From Verrucomicrobiaceae bacterium (GTDB lineage: Bacteria; Verrucomicrobiota; Verrucomicrobiia; Verrucomicrobiales; Verrucomicrobiaceae): a stretch of DNA of 64,000 nt. How positions within the stretch are numbered: position 1 is the stretch's first letter; the number at the start of each line of letters is the position of its first letter. Shown piece after piece: positions 1-8,117 of this stretch. The position numbers were made by a program, and so were the translations under genes. The stretch covers positions 310,001 through 374,000 of the forward strand of contig JABTUN010000005.1 in assembly GCA_015075365.1 (NCBI GenBank), given 5' to 3'. The notes under the pieces are model-generated. The model had not been told where the DNA came from, ran no database searches, and worked only from the letters and a program-made list of their open reading frames with translations.

Positions 1-2
1 CG

Positions 3-356
3 GGCTACACGGAAGGCCAGGGCCTGCTGCTGGGCATCGTGGGGGAGGAAGTCCCGCCTCCGCCGCCCGGTGGCGGTGTGCCGCGCCTGACGCTGATGCT
101 GAACCAGGTGCCCGCGCAGCAGCAGGTGCTGGCGAAGTTCTTCAAGGACGGCCACGAGGGCATCTGGCTGGAGAGCCGCCGTGGCAACGGCGCCTGGGAG
201 TTCCTCATCATCTCCACCAAGAGCCCTTACATCGACACCCGCCCGCTGCTGGTGCCCGGCCAGGCGGAGGTGCGGGAATACCGCGCCATGTTCTGGGATG
301 CCGGACAACCCAACGGCGACTGGTGCGACGTGGCGAGGATCACGGTGAGCCCGTGA
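3..356 (+). CDS. Hypothetical protein, 5' end outside window
   Basis: The reading frame is open to the left edge, so only the last 117 codons or so are visible; the internal GTG at 39 is not taken as the start. The visible part has a Pro/Gly-rich linker (a run of five Pro followed by Gly-Gly-Gly) and then a roughly 90-residue domain rich in beta-type sequence ending in VARITVSP. I do not recognise the family. The collagen-like small protein at 959 lies downstream on the same strand, and the two may once have been adjacent, with the four-helix-bundle cassette now between them. Function unknown; the C-terminal domain could be an Ig- or fibronectin-like fold, but that is only an impression. Confidence 0.6.
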   Translation, partial: GYTEGQGLLLGIVGEEVPPPPPGGGVPRLTLMLNQVPAQQQVLAKFFKDGHEGIWLESRRGNGAWEFLIISTKSPYIDTRPLLVPGQAEVREYRAMFWDAGQPNGDWCDVARITVSP

Positions 357-398
357 GCGCCCGCAGGGTGCCGCGCTGCGCGCGTCTCGCGGAGAAGA

Positions 399-420
399 GG
401 AGTGGAGGAGTGGAGGAGAC
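399..420 (+). repeat. Left arm of inverted repeat flanking the four-helix-bundle gene
   Basis: A 22-base GGAGTGGAGG-type purine-rich arm. Its reverse complement occurs at 924-945 with one mismatch, so the pair brackets the minus-strand gene at 450-830. Both arms continue into short GCGC-rich stretches. Confidence 0.75.
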
Positions 421-449
421 GCGCTGCGCGGAGCTTTGCGCGAATCCCC

Positions 450-830
450 TTACTCCCGGCTCAGCGTCCATTTACCGGCATTGGCCATCATGGCGACGAG
501 CATGCGCAGAATGATTTCATACTCCTCTTCCATCGCCTGCAGATCAGTTTGCTTCAGGTAGCCGCAGCGAAACGCAAATTGAAGCCACGTCTGCGTCTCT
601 GCCGCCTCGGTGTCCGCATTGCTGAGCTTGCTGACAAAAGCACCTTCATAACGCCTCTTGCGCCATGCCTCGGTGATGTTGGCCGCCACGGAACGCGAGG
701 ACCGGCGAATCTGATCCGTCAGCGAATACATCTCCTCACGCGGAAACTTTTGGGTCAGCTCAAACACCCGCATCGCCGCTTCAAAGGCCCTTTGAAACAC
801 CTCCAGCTCCGTGTGCCGCGTGATCTTCAT
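450..830 (-). CDS. Four-helix bundle protein (S23 / IVS-encoded family)
   Basis: A 126-residue protein starting at the ATG at 830 (MKITRHTELEVFQRA); an upstream Met at 848 is possible but adds only six residues. It shows the family pattern: an early W/F-rich helix, the LTQKFPREEMYSLTDQIRR segment, then RSSRSVAANITEAW, and a final long helix. Relatives are encoded in intervening sequences of 23S rRNA genes, and the fold is shared with Avd proteins of diversity-generating retroelements; the molecular role is not settled. Here there is no rRNA gene or reverse transcriptase nearby. The gene is antisense to both neighbours and sits inside a 22-base inverted repeat, which suggests an inserted cassette. 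Confidence 0.85.
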   Translation of the reverse strand: MKITRHTELEVFQRAFEAAMRVFELTQKFPREEMYSLTDQIRRSSRSVAANITEAWRKRRYEGAFVSKLSNADTEAAETQTWLQFAFRCGYLKQTDLQAMEEEYEIILRMLVAMMANAGKWTLSRE

Positions 831-923
831 GGGACGAATTCTACTCAAGCGCCCGCGCTCTCGTCCATCTCAAAATCTCCTCCACTCCTGGTCTCCAGGT
901 CCCGCGGCGCAGCCGCTCTCCAA

Positions 924-945
924 GTCTCCTCCACCCCTCCACTCC
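924..945 (-). repeat. Right arm of inverted repeat flanking the four-helix-bundle gene
   Basis: Reverse complement of 399-420 with 21 of 22 bases matching. A further related CTCCTCCACTCC stretch lies just inside at 871-882, so the right end holds a degenerate second copy. Confidence 0.75.
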
Positions 946-958
946 TCCACCCCCCGCC

Positions 959-1354
959 ATGCCCTACGACCCCAACCTCCCCCAAGCCGGCACCGAGATC
1001 GACGCGGTGCAGATGCGCGGCCAGCTCAACGGCCTGAAAGACCTCATTGATGCCATCGGCACCGTCACCGGGGCCATCGTGGATGCGGTGAACTCCCTGC
1101 CACCGGGAGATCCGGCCACGGTGTCCGTCACCCTCACCGGCACGATGCTGCACTTCACCTTTGGCATCCCGGAAGGGCAGACCGGTCCGCAGGGCATCCC
1201 CGGCGAGGTGACGCAGGCGGGGCTGGACGCCGCGATCAGCGGCACGAGCAGCAACAGCAACGCGGTGGGCACGCTGGACGCGCCCTTTGCGGACCCTGAT
1301 GCCGAGGCCCTGCGCGTGGCGTTTAACACGCTGGTGAACGCGCTGCGGCGGTGA
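959..1354 (+). CDS. Small collagen-like hypothetical protein
   Basis: A 131-residue protein starting MPYDPNLPQAG. The middle (about residues 70-85) has a short collagen-like Gly-X-Y run, IPEGQTGPQGIPGEV, followed by an ALA/Ser-rich segment (SGTSSNSNAVGTLDAPFADP) and a C-terminal helix. It has no signal peptide or membrane segment. My recollection is that proteins of this shape recur in Verrucomicrobia beside large surface or phage-tail-like proteins, but I cannot verify that here. The start lies directly after the inverted repeat arm at 924-945, so its upstream region has been altered by the inserted cassette. Function unknown. Confidence 0.7.
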   Translation: MPYDPNLPQAGTEIDAVQMRGQLNGLKDLIDAIGTVTGAIVDAVNSLPPGDPATVSVTLTGTMLHFTFGIPEGQTGPQGIPGEVTQAGLDAAISGTSSNSNAVGTLDAPFADPDAEALRVAFNTLVNALRR

Positions 1355-1426
1355 GGGGGCGGGGGGGAGAGAGGGGAGAAGAGAGAAGATAGAGGAGAGT
1401 CGTTGAGAGGTGAGACGTGAGAGGTT

Positions 1427-1485
1427 TCGTAGAGGAAGTCGTGAGACTTCCCGGGTCCGGGGCAAACTCACGTTTGCCTCTACGA
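1427..1485. repeat. Palindromic element with three nested stems
   Basis: Outer arms TCGTAGAGG (1427-1435) and CCTCTACGA (1477-1485) pair perfectly. Inside are two perfect 7-base-pair hairpins: GGAAGTC-GTGA-GACTTCC (1434-1451) and GGCAAAC-TCAC-GTTTGCC (1461-1478). The two four-base loops are complementary to each other. This would fold as a three-way junction and looks like a REP-type element. Confidence 0.75.
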
Positions 1486-1640
1486 GGACCGGGTCGGTGC
1501 CCCGATCTACAGCAATGCCCTGATCGACAGCACAGGTGCTTCCGCACGTCTGACCTCTGACTTCTGACTTCTCACCTCTGACTTCTGGCCGGCTCCCCTC
1601 GATCTTCTCTCTTGGGCTGCCCCGATCGACAAGATGGAAG

Positions 1641-1738
1641 ACCCAGGCAACGTTCAACGTCGAACGTCCAACGCGGAACGTCCAACCCCAGAGCGGGCTG
1701 CGGCGAAGCCGCGAAGCGAACTCCGAACGACGAACGCG
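1641..1738 (+). repeat. 98-base direct repeat, copy 1
   Basis: Starts ACCCAGGCAACGTTCAACG and ends GACGAACGCG. It is repeated 180 bases downstream with a single difference (G at 1702 versus T at 1882). The unit itself contains short AACGTCCAACG-like sub-repeats. Confidence 0.85.
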
Positions 1739-1820
1739 CTTTATCTCGTCGGACGCGGCGCAGCGCGTCCCTACCGCCTGAACTCCGCCCTCTTTTGCCC
1801 TTTTTTCTCTCTTTCGGCCA

Positions 1821-1918
1821 ACCCAGGCAACGTTCAACGTCGAACGTCCAACGCGGAACGTCCAACCCCAGAGCGGGCTGCTGCGAAGCCGCGAAGCGAA
1901 CTCCGAACGACGAACGCG
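1821..1918 (+). repeat. 98-base direct repeat, copy 2
   Basis: Second copy of the unit at 1641-1738, one mismatch in 98 bases. The 82 bases between the copies contain a GGACGCG..CGCGTCC hairpin at about 1751-1770. Confidence 0.85.
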
Positions 1919-2149
1919 GGGCAGCGTCCAACGCGTAAGGTTCCATCTTGAAACGTGAAACCTGCGGACCGGGTCACTGCCCCGATCCACAGTGGCCGGT
2001 TCATGCTCCTTGGCCGCCTGTGCGGCGGGTGTTTCGCTGACGGCCTGACAAACACCAGCCAAAAGCCTTACATGGTCTTACAAGACGTGGAGCACGCGCT
2101 GCGGGTGAGTACCGGCTGATAGAAGCCAGGAACAATCCATCACACGCGC

Positions 2150-2554
2150 ATGAAAATGAAGTTTAAAATGCGGCGGAAGCGGGGCCTCAGCCTCGTGGAG
2201 CTGCTGACGGTGCTGATGATCATCGGCTTGATCGCGGCGCTCTCCATCCCGCACCTGGGTTCACTGGCCGGGGTGGCGGATGATGTGAAGGACAAGCGCA
2301 ACGCGCAGACGATCCTGCTTTCCTACACGACGGGGGCCGCGGCGGGCATCCAGTGGCCGGCCGGGGACGTGGCGGTGAAGGTCACCGCCGTCCTGGCGGG
2401 GCAGAAGCCGCCGACGGGGGTGTTCGCGGACACGTGGTTTCGCGCGAACGTGCCCGCTGACGAGGTTGACGGCACCTACCGGTTCCTCGGCAAACGAGCC
2501 AGCGGGGAGCTGTTTTTTGATCCCTCGGGCGGCCAAAACGCGACCGGACACTGA
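2150..2554 (+). CDS. Type II secretion / type IV-like pseudopilin
   Basis: A 134-residue prepilin. The N-terminus is a short basic leader (MKMKFKMRRKRG) followed by the classical cleavage and methylation site, RG|LSLVELLTVLMIIG, with Glu at +5 and a hydrophobic helix to about residue 38. The prepilin peptidase PilD would cut after Gly12. The globular part is short and ends with a plausible beta-rich C-terminus. Pseudopilins assemble into a periplasmic fibre in type II secretion or related systems, but no secretion ATPase or platform gene is visible here, so this is an orphan. Verrucomicrobia carry many such orphan pseudopilin genes. The start is one of several in-frame Met codons; 2150 gives the longest basic leader. 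Confidence 0.85.
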   Translation: MKMKFKMRRKRGLSLVELLTVLMIIGLIAALSIPHLGSLAGVADDVKDKRNAQTILLSYTTGAAAGIQWPAGDVAVKVTAVLAGQKPPTGVFADTWFRANVPADEVDGTYRFLGKRASGELFFDPSGGQNATGH

Positions 2555-2670
2555 GGCGGCACGGCGGGAAAGCCCTGGCAGCGGACGGCGGGGCCAGCGC
2601 CCTGCGGTGACTTTCTTTTCGAGAACCGGCGGAAATTGTGCAAAGAAGGGTGTGTCTTCCGTGCGATTTC

Positions 2671-5217
2671 ATGTTTGATTTGAAACCCTTCTCCTCCATG
2701 CCGCGGCTTTTCGTTTTTGTCTGCCTCCTGCTGTCCACCATCATCTCGCATGGCGCGACGCTGCGCGCGTATGTGGAGCCCGCAACGGCGCAGACGAACC
2801 AGGTGGTGACCTACGTCATCACGATCACCAACGGCACGTTGCAAAGCATCCCGCAACTGCGGCTGCCGGCGCAGATCGGCATGAACTCCGGCCATCAGCT
2901 CTCCCAGCGCATCGAGATCGTCAACGGGCAGCGGGCGATGTCGATCCGTGTGGCCTGGCAGATCGCGGGAAACGAGCCCGGGGAGTTTGTGATCCCGCCG
3001 CAGGAACTGATGGTGGACGGGCAGATGCAGAAGACCAACGAGGTGAAATTCACGGTGACGGAGGCCGCGGCCTCCCCGGCCGCGCCCGCCGGGGATGAGA
3101 TGAGCACGCCGCTCTTTCAGATCGAGGTGGGCAAGACGGAGATCTACCAGGGGGAGGTCGTGCCGATCAGCGCCAGCCTGTACATCCCGCGCCGGGTGAA
3201 CCTGCGCCGGATCGGCCTCATCGACGTGAACAAGACGGACTTTGCCGTGGCGCGCTTCCCGCAGCAGTCGGACCAGACGGAGACGGTGATCAACGGAATT
3301 GGTTACATTGTTTATACCTTCCGCAGTGTGCTGAGTCCGCTGCACGCCGGCGATCTGAAGGTGGGACCGGCCAGCGTGGAACTGCTGTATGAGGTGATGG
3401 ACGAGCGCCAGCGCATGCCTGCGCTGCCCTTTGGCATGGCCATGGGCATGGGGGAGACGAAAAAGAACACGGTCCGCAGCCAGGAGGTGAAGGTGCGCGT
3501 GCTGCCGCTGCCGGAGGAGGGCAAGCCTGCGGGCTTCACCGGTGCGGTGGGAGATTTCGGCATCCAGGCGACGGCCACCCCGACCTCACTGGCGGTGGGA
3601 GATCCGCTGGCGGCGGAGGTCTTCGTGGACGGCACGGGGAATTTTGATGCGATCGAGGCTCCCGTGCTGACGCCGGCGGATGGCTGGCGCGCCTACCCGG
3701 CCCGGCGTTACAATGTGGACGGACCGCAGGACCCCAACCAGATCGCCCTGCTGCCGCCGGGCGCACCGCGCCGGATCGGCTACTCGATGGTGTTCGTGCC
3801 GGAGAAGGTGCATGCGGCGCTGCCGCCCTTTGAGCTGAGTTTTTTCAGCCCGACGCAGAAGAAATACGTCACGGTGCGCTCCTCCCCCATCCCGCTGAAC
3901 ATGAAACCGGGCACCGCGCCCGCCGCGGAGTCGTCCGGCGGCGCCGCTTCGGTGGTCGAACCGCCCAAGCCGCCTGCCGTGGTGCAGCCGAAGCCGGAGC
4001 TCAATGACATCATTGTGCGGGTGCCGGAGCAGCCCCGCTGGCTCGCGCCCGTGCCCGCGAGCCCGCTGCTGGCCAGCCAGCGCTTTTGGGCGGCGCAGGC
4101 GGTGCCCGTGGCCATCCTGGTGCTGGCGACGCTGGTGGCCTGGCTGCGGAAGCGGCATGCCCGGCTCACGCAGGGCCGGCGCGGCGAGTTGCAGATGCTG
4201 TGGCGCGGGCTGGAGGAGTCCGGCATCCCGGACAGCACCTTTCTCCAGCGCGCGGCGCACTTCATCCAGCGTGTGATGGATGGAAAGGCCCCGAGGGATG
4301 AGAAAGTCAGGCAGATCCTGTCGCGCTACGAGACTTCGAACTTCACCGGAGCGGCGTCCGCGGCACCGTTGAGCGCGGCGGAGCGCCGCAGCATGCTCAC
4401 GACGCTGCGCGGGCTGTTCCAGGCCGCCGCCGTGCTGGTCCTGCTGGCGCTGGCCGCCCCGCTGCATGCGGAGGACGCCGCCAGCCTCTACAAGCAGGCG
4501 CGTGAGGCGATGCAGAGCGGCGAATTCACCAAGGCGCAGTATTTCGCCGAGCGGATCACCCGCCTGGAGCCGCCGGCGCTGAGCGCGGATGTGTTCGCGA
4601 TCATCGGCCATGCGCGTTACCGGCAGGAGGACCTGGGGCGCGCGGCACTGTGGTATCAGCGCGCCGCGCTGCTGGCACCGGGCGATCCGGAGATCCGGCA
4701 AAATCTGCGCCTGCTGGATGAGAAGCTGCGTTTCTTCACGCTTCCTGGCGCGGGGTTGCTGGCCACCTGTAGCTTGTGCCTGACGAAAAACACCTGGATC
4801 ATGCTCGCTGCAGGAGGCGGCTGGCTGGCGCTGATCGCCCTCGCCGCGCGGATTCTCATCGGACAGAAATCGCCTCTCAATGACTCGCGCCGGCTGTGGT
4901 CGCACATCGCTTTCGTGGCGGGAGTGGTGGTGGCAGTCCCTTCCGCCGCCTTTGCGACCGCGCGGCCTGAACCGAATGCGCGTGTGAGAGACGTGAGTGT
5001 CGTCACAGCCAAAGAAACCAATCTCTACGCCGCCGCCACCGTGACCTCCGCGGCGAATCTGGAGCTGCCGCCGGGCAGCCAGGTGCGCGTGCTGGAGAAA
5101 CGCGGTGCCTGGAGCTACATCGAAGTGCCCACTTCTGAGGAGGAGCCCACGCGCGGCTGGGTGGAGGCTTCCGTCATGCAGCCGCTGTGGCCGTGGGATG
5201 AAAAGCTGCTGCCATGA
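2671..5217 (+). CDS. BatD-BatE fusion (aerotolerance / MoxR-associated protein)
   Basis: About 848 residues in one frame. Residues 10-29 form a signal peptide, then come two or more Ig-like BatD domains (to about 440), a membrane helix at about 471-490 (AVPVAILVLATLVAWL), and a cytoplasmic stretch. At about 575-600 a second signal-peptide-like segment (MLTTLRGLFQAAAVLVLLAL..APLHA) opens a BatE-like part: TPR units (EDAASLYKQAREAMQSGEF..), two more membrane helices, and a C-terminal bacterial SH3 domain (TNLYAAATVTS..GWVEASV). This reads as two genes fused in frame. Bat proteins work with VWA proteins BatA/B and a MoxR ATPase in envelope or oxygen tolerance; none of those is in this window. 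Starts at 2638 (GTG) or 2698 are also possible; 2671 gives a normal signal peptide. Confidence 0.8.
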   Translation: MFDLKPFSSMPRLFVFVCLLLSTIISHGATLRAYVEPATAQTNQVVTYVITITNGTLQSIPQLRLPAQIGMNSGHQLSQRIEIVNGQRAMSIRVAWQIAGNEPGEFVIPPQELMVDGQMQKTNEVKFTVTEAAASPAAPAGDEMSTPLFQIEVGKTEIYQGEVVPISASLYIPRRVNLRRIGLIDVNKTDFAVARFPQQSDQTETVINGIGYIVYTFRSVLSPLHAGDLKVGPASVELLYEVMDERQRMPALPFGMAMGMGETKKNTVRSQEVKVRVLPLPEEGKPAGFTGAVGDFGIQATATPTSLAVGDPLAAEVFVDGTGNFDAIEAPVLTPADGWRAYPARRYNVDGPQDPNQIALLPPGAPRRIGYSMVFVPEKVHAALPPFELSFFSPTQKKYVTVRSSPIPLNMKPGTAPAAESSGGAASVVEPPKPPAVVQPKPELNDIIVRVPEQPRWLAPVPASPLLASQRFWAAQAVPVAILVLATLVAWLRKRHARLTQGRRGELQMLWRGLEESGIPDSTFLQRAAHFIQRVMDGKAPRDEKVRQILSRYETSNFTGAASAAPLSAAERRSMLTTLRGLFQAAAVLVLLALAAPLHAEDAASLYKQAREAMQSGEFTKAQYFAERITRLEPPALSADVFAIIGHARYRQEDLGRAALWYQRAALLAPGDPEIRQNLRLLDEKLRFFTLPGAGLLATCSLCLTKNTWIMLAAGGGWLALIALAARILIGQKSPLNDSRRLWSHIAFVAGVVVAVPSAAFATARPEPNARVRDVSVVTAKETNLYAAATVTSAANLELPPGSQVRVLEKRGAWSYIEVPTSEEEPTRGWVEASVMQPLWPWDEKLLP

Positions 5218-5250
5218 GTGGAAATTGCTGGTAGAAGCGGGTCCACATCC

Positions 5251-5814
5251 ATGCGTCTGATTTCCGGCAGTGCGGGAGGCATTCCCATCGAGGTCCCCAA
5301 GACAGTCACGCGTCCCACACAGGATCGCGTGCGCCAGGCGGTGTTTTCCATGCTGGCGGAGGTCGTGGCAGGCGCGCGTGTGCTCGATCTGTTCGCCGGA
5401 TCAGGCGCGTTTGGCCTGGAATGCCTCAGCCGTGGCGCGGCATCCGCACTGTTGGTGGAGCAGGACCGCCGCGCCTGCGATGTCATCCGTCGGAACGTGC
5501 AAAAGACCCGTCTCGAAGCCGCCCAGGTGCGCAACGCGGATGCCTTCCGCGCTTTGGAGCAGTTGCGGCAGGAGCAGAAGGTGTTTGACCTTGTCTTCGC
5601 CGACCCGCCCTACGCCCATCGTCCTGGCGATCATGATCTGATCGCCGAATTGCTGGCCCATGAGGCTTTGCCGCAAGTGGTGGAGTCCGGAGCCTTCCTG
5701 GTCCTCGAATCACTCGACACGCGCAAACCGTTGCCGTTTTCATCGGAGCAGTGGGAGCAGCTCTCCGACCGCACCTACGGCTCCACCCGCATCACTCTGC
5801 TGCAGCGCAGATGA
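5251..5814 (+). CDS. rsmD: 16S rRNA (guanine(966)-N2)-methyltransferase RsmD
   Basis: 187 residues, the usual RsmD length. It starts MRLISGSAGGIPIEVP, matching the conserved N-terminal RI..G..kG..l pattern, followed by TRPTQDRVRQAVFSML. The SAM-binding motif is VLDLFAGSGAFGLECLSRGA, and the catalytic N2-guanine motif is DPPY (FADPPYAHRPG). It methylates G966 of 16S rRNA in the small subunit. The 5251 ATG fits the family; the in-frame GTG at 5218 would add 11 unrelated residues that overlap the end of the Bat gene. It converges with the rfbD-like gene, and the two coding ends overlap by 23 bases (5792-5814). Confidence 0.93.
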   Translation: MRLISGSAGGIPIEVPKTVTRPTQDRVRQAVFSMLAEVVAGARVLDLFAGSGAFGLECLSRGAASALLVEQDRRACDVIRRNVQKTRLEAAQVRNADAFRALEQLRQEQKVFDLVFADPPYAHRPGDHDLIAELLAHEALPQVVESGAFLVLESLDTRKPLPFSSEQWEQLSDRTYGSTRITLLQRR

Positions 5815-6697
5815 GGCGCTGTTTGCTGGCGATGTGATCGGCAAGCGCCTCACGCCAGGGGCGCGGCGTGAGGCCTGTGATCTGCGTGAAACGGTCCGTC
5901 AGCAGGCCGGTGTGCGGCGGGCGCCGTGCCTTGAAGGACACCACGCTCGACAGCGGGGCGGGCGTGACGCGTGTGGTGCGCAGCGGGGCGCCGCAGTCCG
6001 CGGCGATCTCCAGCGCCGCCTGCGCCCAGCCATGCCAGGAGGTGCTGCCGCTGTTGCAGAGGTGCAGCAGGCCGCACGCCTGCGGATGGTGCGTGATGAG
6101 ATGCTCGATCCACACGCAGAGATCCTGGGTGAAGGTGGGAGAGGAGGTGGTGTCGTCCGCCGCGCGGATCTCGGCGGCATGCAGCGCCCGGGCGATCATT
6201 TGATCCGGATGGCTGTCCTTGTCCGGGCCGAAAAGCCATGTCACGCGCGCCACGAGGGCCCCGGGATGCTCCGCCAGCACGGCCAGCTCTCCTTCGAGCT
6301 TCGTCCGGCCGTAGCAATTCACCGGCACGGCGGGATCATCCTCCGCCCACATGCGCCTGGACTCGCCATCGAACACATAGCCGGTGCTGAAGTGGATGAG
6401 CCGCGCGCCTTTGATGCGGCATGCCCTTGCGAGGTGCCGGGGGGCCTCGGCATTCACCACCCGGGCACGTTCGGGATGCTCCTCGCAGTCATCCGGGCGG
6501 GTGATGCCCGACGTGTTGAGAAGGACGTCAAATGGCTGCGCAGCCAGCCTGGAGGCGATGGCGCGGGCATCGGTGACATCAAGTTCCGCACGCGTCCATG
6601 CCGTCACCTCAAAGCGCGGAGCCAGGTGGCGCGTCAAGGCGCGGCCCAGGCCGCCATGGGCGCCGAGAATGAGGATGCGGGGCAGGGAGGAATCCAT
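5792..6697 (-). CDS. rfbD: dTDP-4-dehydrorhamnose reductase-like SDR (RfbD/RmlD)
   Basis: 301 residues, typical for RmlD. The N-terminal Rossmann motif is ILGAHGGLGRALTRHL, the mid-region has RLIHFSTGYVFDG as in RmlD (FSTDYVFDG), and the active-site YxxxK is YGRTKLEGE at about residues 134-138. RmlD reduces dTDP-4-keto-L-rhamnose to dTDP-L-rhamnose, the last step of dTDP-rhamnose synthesis. No rfbA, B or C gene is adjacent, so the substrate is not proven and it could be another sugar nucleotide reductase of this family. The start at 6697 (MDSSLPRILILGAHGG) puts the Rossmann motif near the N-terminus; the Met at 6721 adds eight residues. Confidence 0.78.
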   Translation of the reverse strand: MDSSLPRILILGAHGGLGRALTRHLAPRFEVTAWTRAELDVTDARAIASRLAAQPFDVLLNTSGITRPDDCEEHPERARVVNAEAPRHLARACRIKGARLIHFSTGYVFDGESRRMWAEDDPAVPVNCYGRTKLEGELAVLAEHPGALVARVTWLFGPDKDSHPDQMIARALHAAEIRAADDTTSSPTFTQDLCVWIEHLITHHPQACGLLHLCNSGSTSWHGWAQAALEIAADCGAPLRTTRVTPAPLSSVVSFKARRPPHTGLLTDRFTQITGLTPRPWREALADHIASKQRLICAAAE

Positions 6698-6793
6698 GCG
6701 GTATGTGTGGGCGGCACGCATGCTGCTTCAAGCGTGGATGCAGCCTTGCAATGGCCCGTCGAGCGCCCATGATGGCGATACTCTCATTCTCCC

Positions 6794-8068
6794 GTGAGCC
6801 AAACCTCCCCAAACATCGTGATCGTCGGCGCCGGCCTGGCCGGGCTCTCCTGCGCCCGCGTGCTGGCCCGCGCGGGGGTGCCTTTCACGCTGCTGGAAGC
6901 CTCCGACAACGTGGGGGGGCGTGTCCGGACCGATGTGGTGGACGGGTTCCGCCTCGACCGCGGTTTCCAGGTCTTCCTGCCGGCCTATCCGGAGGCGCGC
7001 CGGGTGCTCGACTACGCCGCGCTTGATCTGAAACCTCTCTATCGCGGCGCGGAGGTGTTTGTGAAGGACCGCTTTCACCTTTTGGCAGACCCGGTCGGCC
7101 ATCCCCTGGACGCGCTCAGAGGGATCAGGGATGAATCGGTCGTCAAGATGCGAGACAAGTGGGTCATGCTGCTGCTGCGCAAAGAAGCTTTTGGATTGAA
7201 GGAGCCACCGCGCGGGCTGCTGGAGATGGAGACGGAGGATTACCTGCGTGACTTTGGCTTCTCCGAGCAGGTCATCGACCGCTTCTTCCGCCCCTTTTTC
7301 GGGGGCATCTTTCTGGAGAAGGATCTGCGCTCCTCCGCGCGCATGCTGCTGTTCTTGTTCAGCATGTTTGACCGCGGCGGCAGCGCCCTGCCGGCGCAGG
7401 GCATGCAGGCGATTCCAGACCAGCTCGCCGTGGCACTGCCTCCAGGCAGCCTGCGTCTGAACACCCCGGTGGCCCATGTGCGTCCAGGAGAGGTGGTGCT
7501 CGACAGTGGCGAGGTCATCCAGGCGCGGCACATCGTGATCGCGGTGACCGAGGATGCCGCCTGCCGGCTGCTGCCCTCCGGCACCCTCAACCCGCCAAAG
7601 CCGGCACGCTCCACCACCTGCCTCTACTTTGCCGCCGATGAGCAGGATGTGCCGGGCAGACATCCCATCCTCTATCTCGATGGCGACGGGCGCGGACCGG
7701 TGAACTCCGCGTGCGTGCTCTCGCGCGTCTCCGCGGCGTATGCGCCGCCGGGGCGCCATCTCGTCTCCGCGTCCATCATTGGCACGCCTTCGAGCTCGGA
7801 GCTGGAGCAGGTCGTGAGGGAGCAAATGACGCGCTGGTTTGGCACGGCGGTGGCGCGTTGGAAGCATCTGCGCACCTGCCAGGTGCGCCAGGCGCAGCCG
7901 GAGAGCCGCCAGCTCGCGCTGGGGGACGGCCCCCTTGATCCCCGGCTGGCCCCCGGGCTTTTCCGCTGCGGCGACTGGTGCGAGGATGTGTCCATCAATG
8001 GTGCGCTGCTCAGCGGACGCCGTGCCGGGGAGGCCTTGCTTCAGGATCTGGGCGAACCGCCGTTGTGA
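6794..8068 (+). CDS. FAD-dependent amine oxidase/desaturase-type oxidoreductase
   Basis: 424 residues with a GTG start. The N-terminal dinucleotide-binding motif is IVIVGAGLAGLSCARVLARAG, followed by the second FAD motif LEASDNVGGRVRTD; the C-terminus has LFRCGDWCEDVSINGALLSGRRAGEAL, the FAD-contacting end seen in amine oxidases and phytoene-desaturase-like enzymes. The substrate is not clear from sequence. The squalene/phytoene synthase gene lies about 330 bases further on, so an isoprenoid substrate (squalene- or carotene-type desaturation) is plausible but inferred. It is read divergently from the rfbD-like gene across a 96-base gap. Protoporphyrinogen-oxidase-like function is an alternative. 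Confidence 0.8.
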   Translation: MSQTSPNIVIVGAGLAGLSCARVLARAGVPFTLLEASDNVGGRVRTDVVDGFRLDRGFQVFLPAYPEARRVLDYAALDLKPLYRGAEVFVKDRFHLLADPVGHPLDALRGIRDESVVKMRDKWVMLLLRKEAFGLKEPPRGLLEMETEDYLRDFGFSEQVIDRFFRPFFGGIFLEKDLRSSARMLLFLFSMFDRGGSALPAQGMQAIPDQLAVALPPGSLRLNTPVAHVRPGEVVLDSGEVIQARHIVIAVTEDAACRLLPSGTLNPPKPARSTTCLYFAADEQDVPGRHPILYLDGDGRGPVNSACVLSRVSAAYAPPGRHLVSASIIGTPSSSELEQVVREQMTRWFGTAVARWKHLRTCQVRQAQPESRQLALGDGPLDPRLAPGLFRCGDWCEDVSINGALLSGRRAGEALLQDLGEPPL

Positions 8069-8117
8069 AAAGGAATTTGCATTGCACGAGTGCCCGTGCG
8101 GATGGCAGACTGGGCGC

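Larger units (their letters stand above)
1355..2149. repeat. Intergenic repeat island without a convincing gene
   Basis: About 795 bases between the collagen-like gene and the pseudopilin. It holds a three-hairpin palindromic unit (1427-1485), a GACCGGGTC..GCCCCGATC motif twice (about 1488-1513 and 1965-1990), and a 98-base direct repeat. Simple GAGGTGAGA/TCTGACTTC-type stretches lie around 1370-1425 and 1545-1590. Long open frames on both strands here are repetitive, Arg/Ser-rich and overlap each other, so I take them as chance frames in repeat DNA. A 15-codon frame starting at 2071 is too short to call. Confidence 0.7.

Noticed and set aside
845..2062. 405-codon minus-strand frame over the repeat island
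   Set aside because: It runs through direct and palindromic repeats, is Arg/Ser-rich and overlaps other frames, so it is a chance frame.
3586..4905. 439-codon minus-strand frame
   Set aside because: Antisense to the BatD-BatE gene, with composition typical of high-GC shadow frames.
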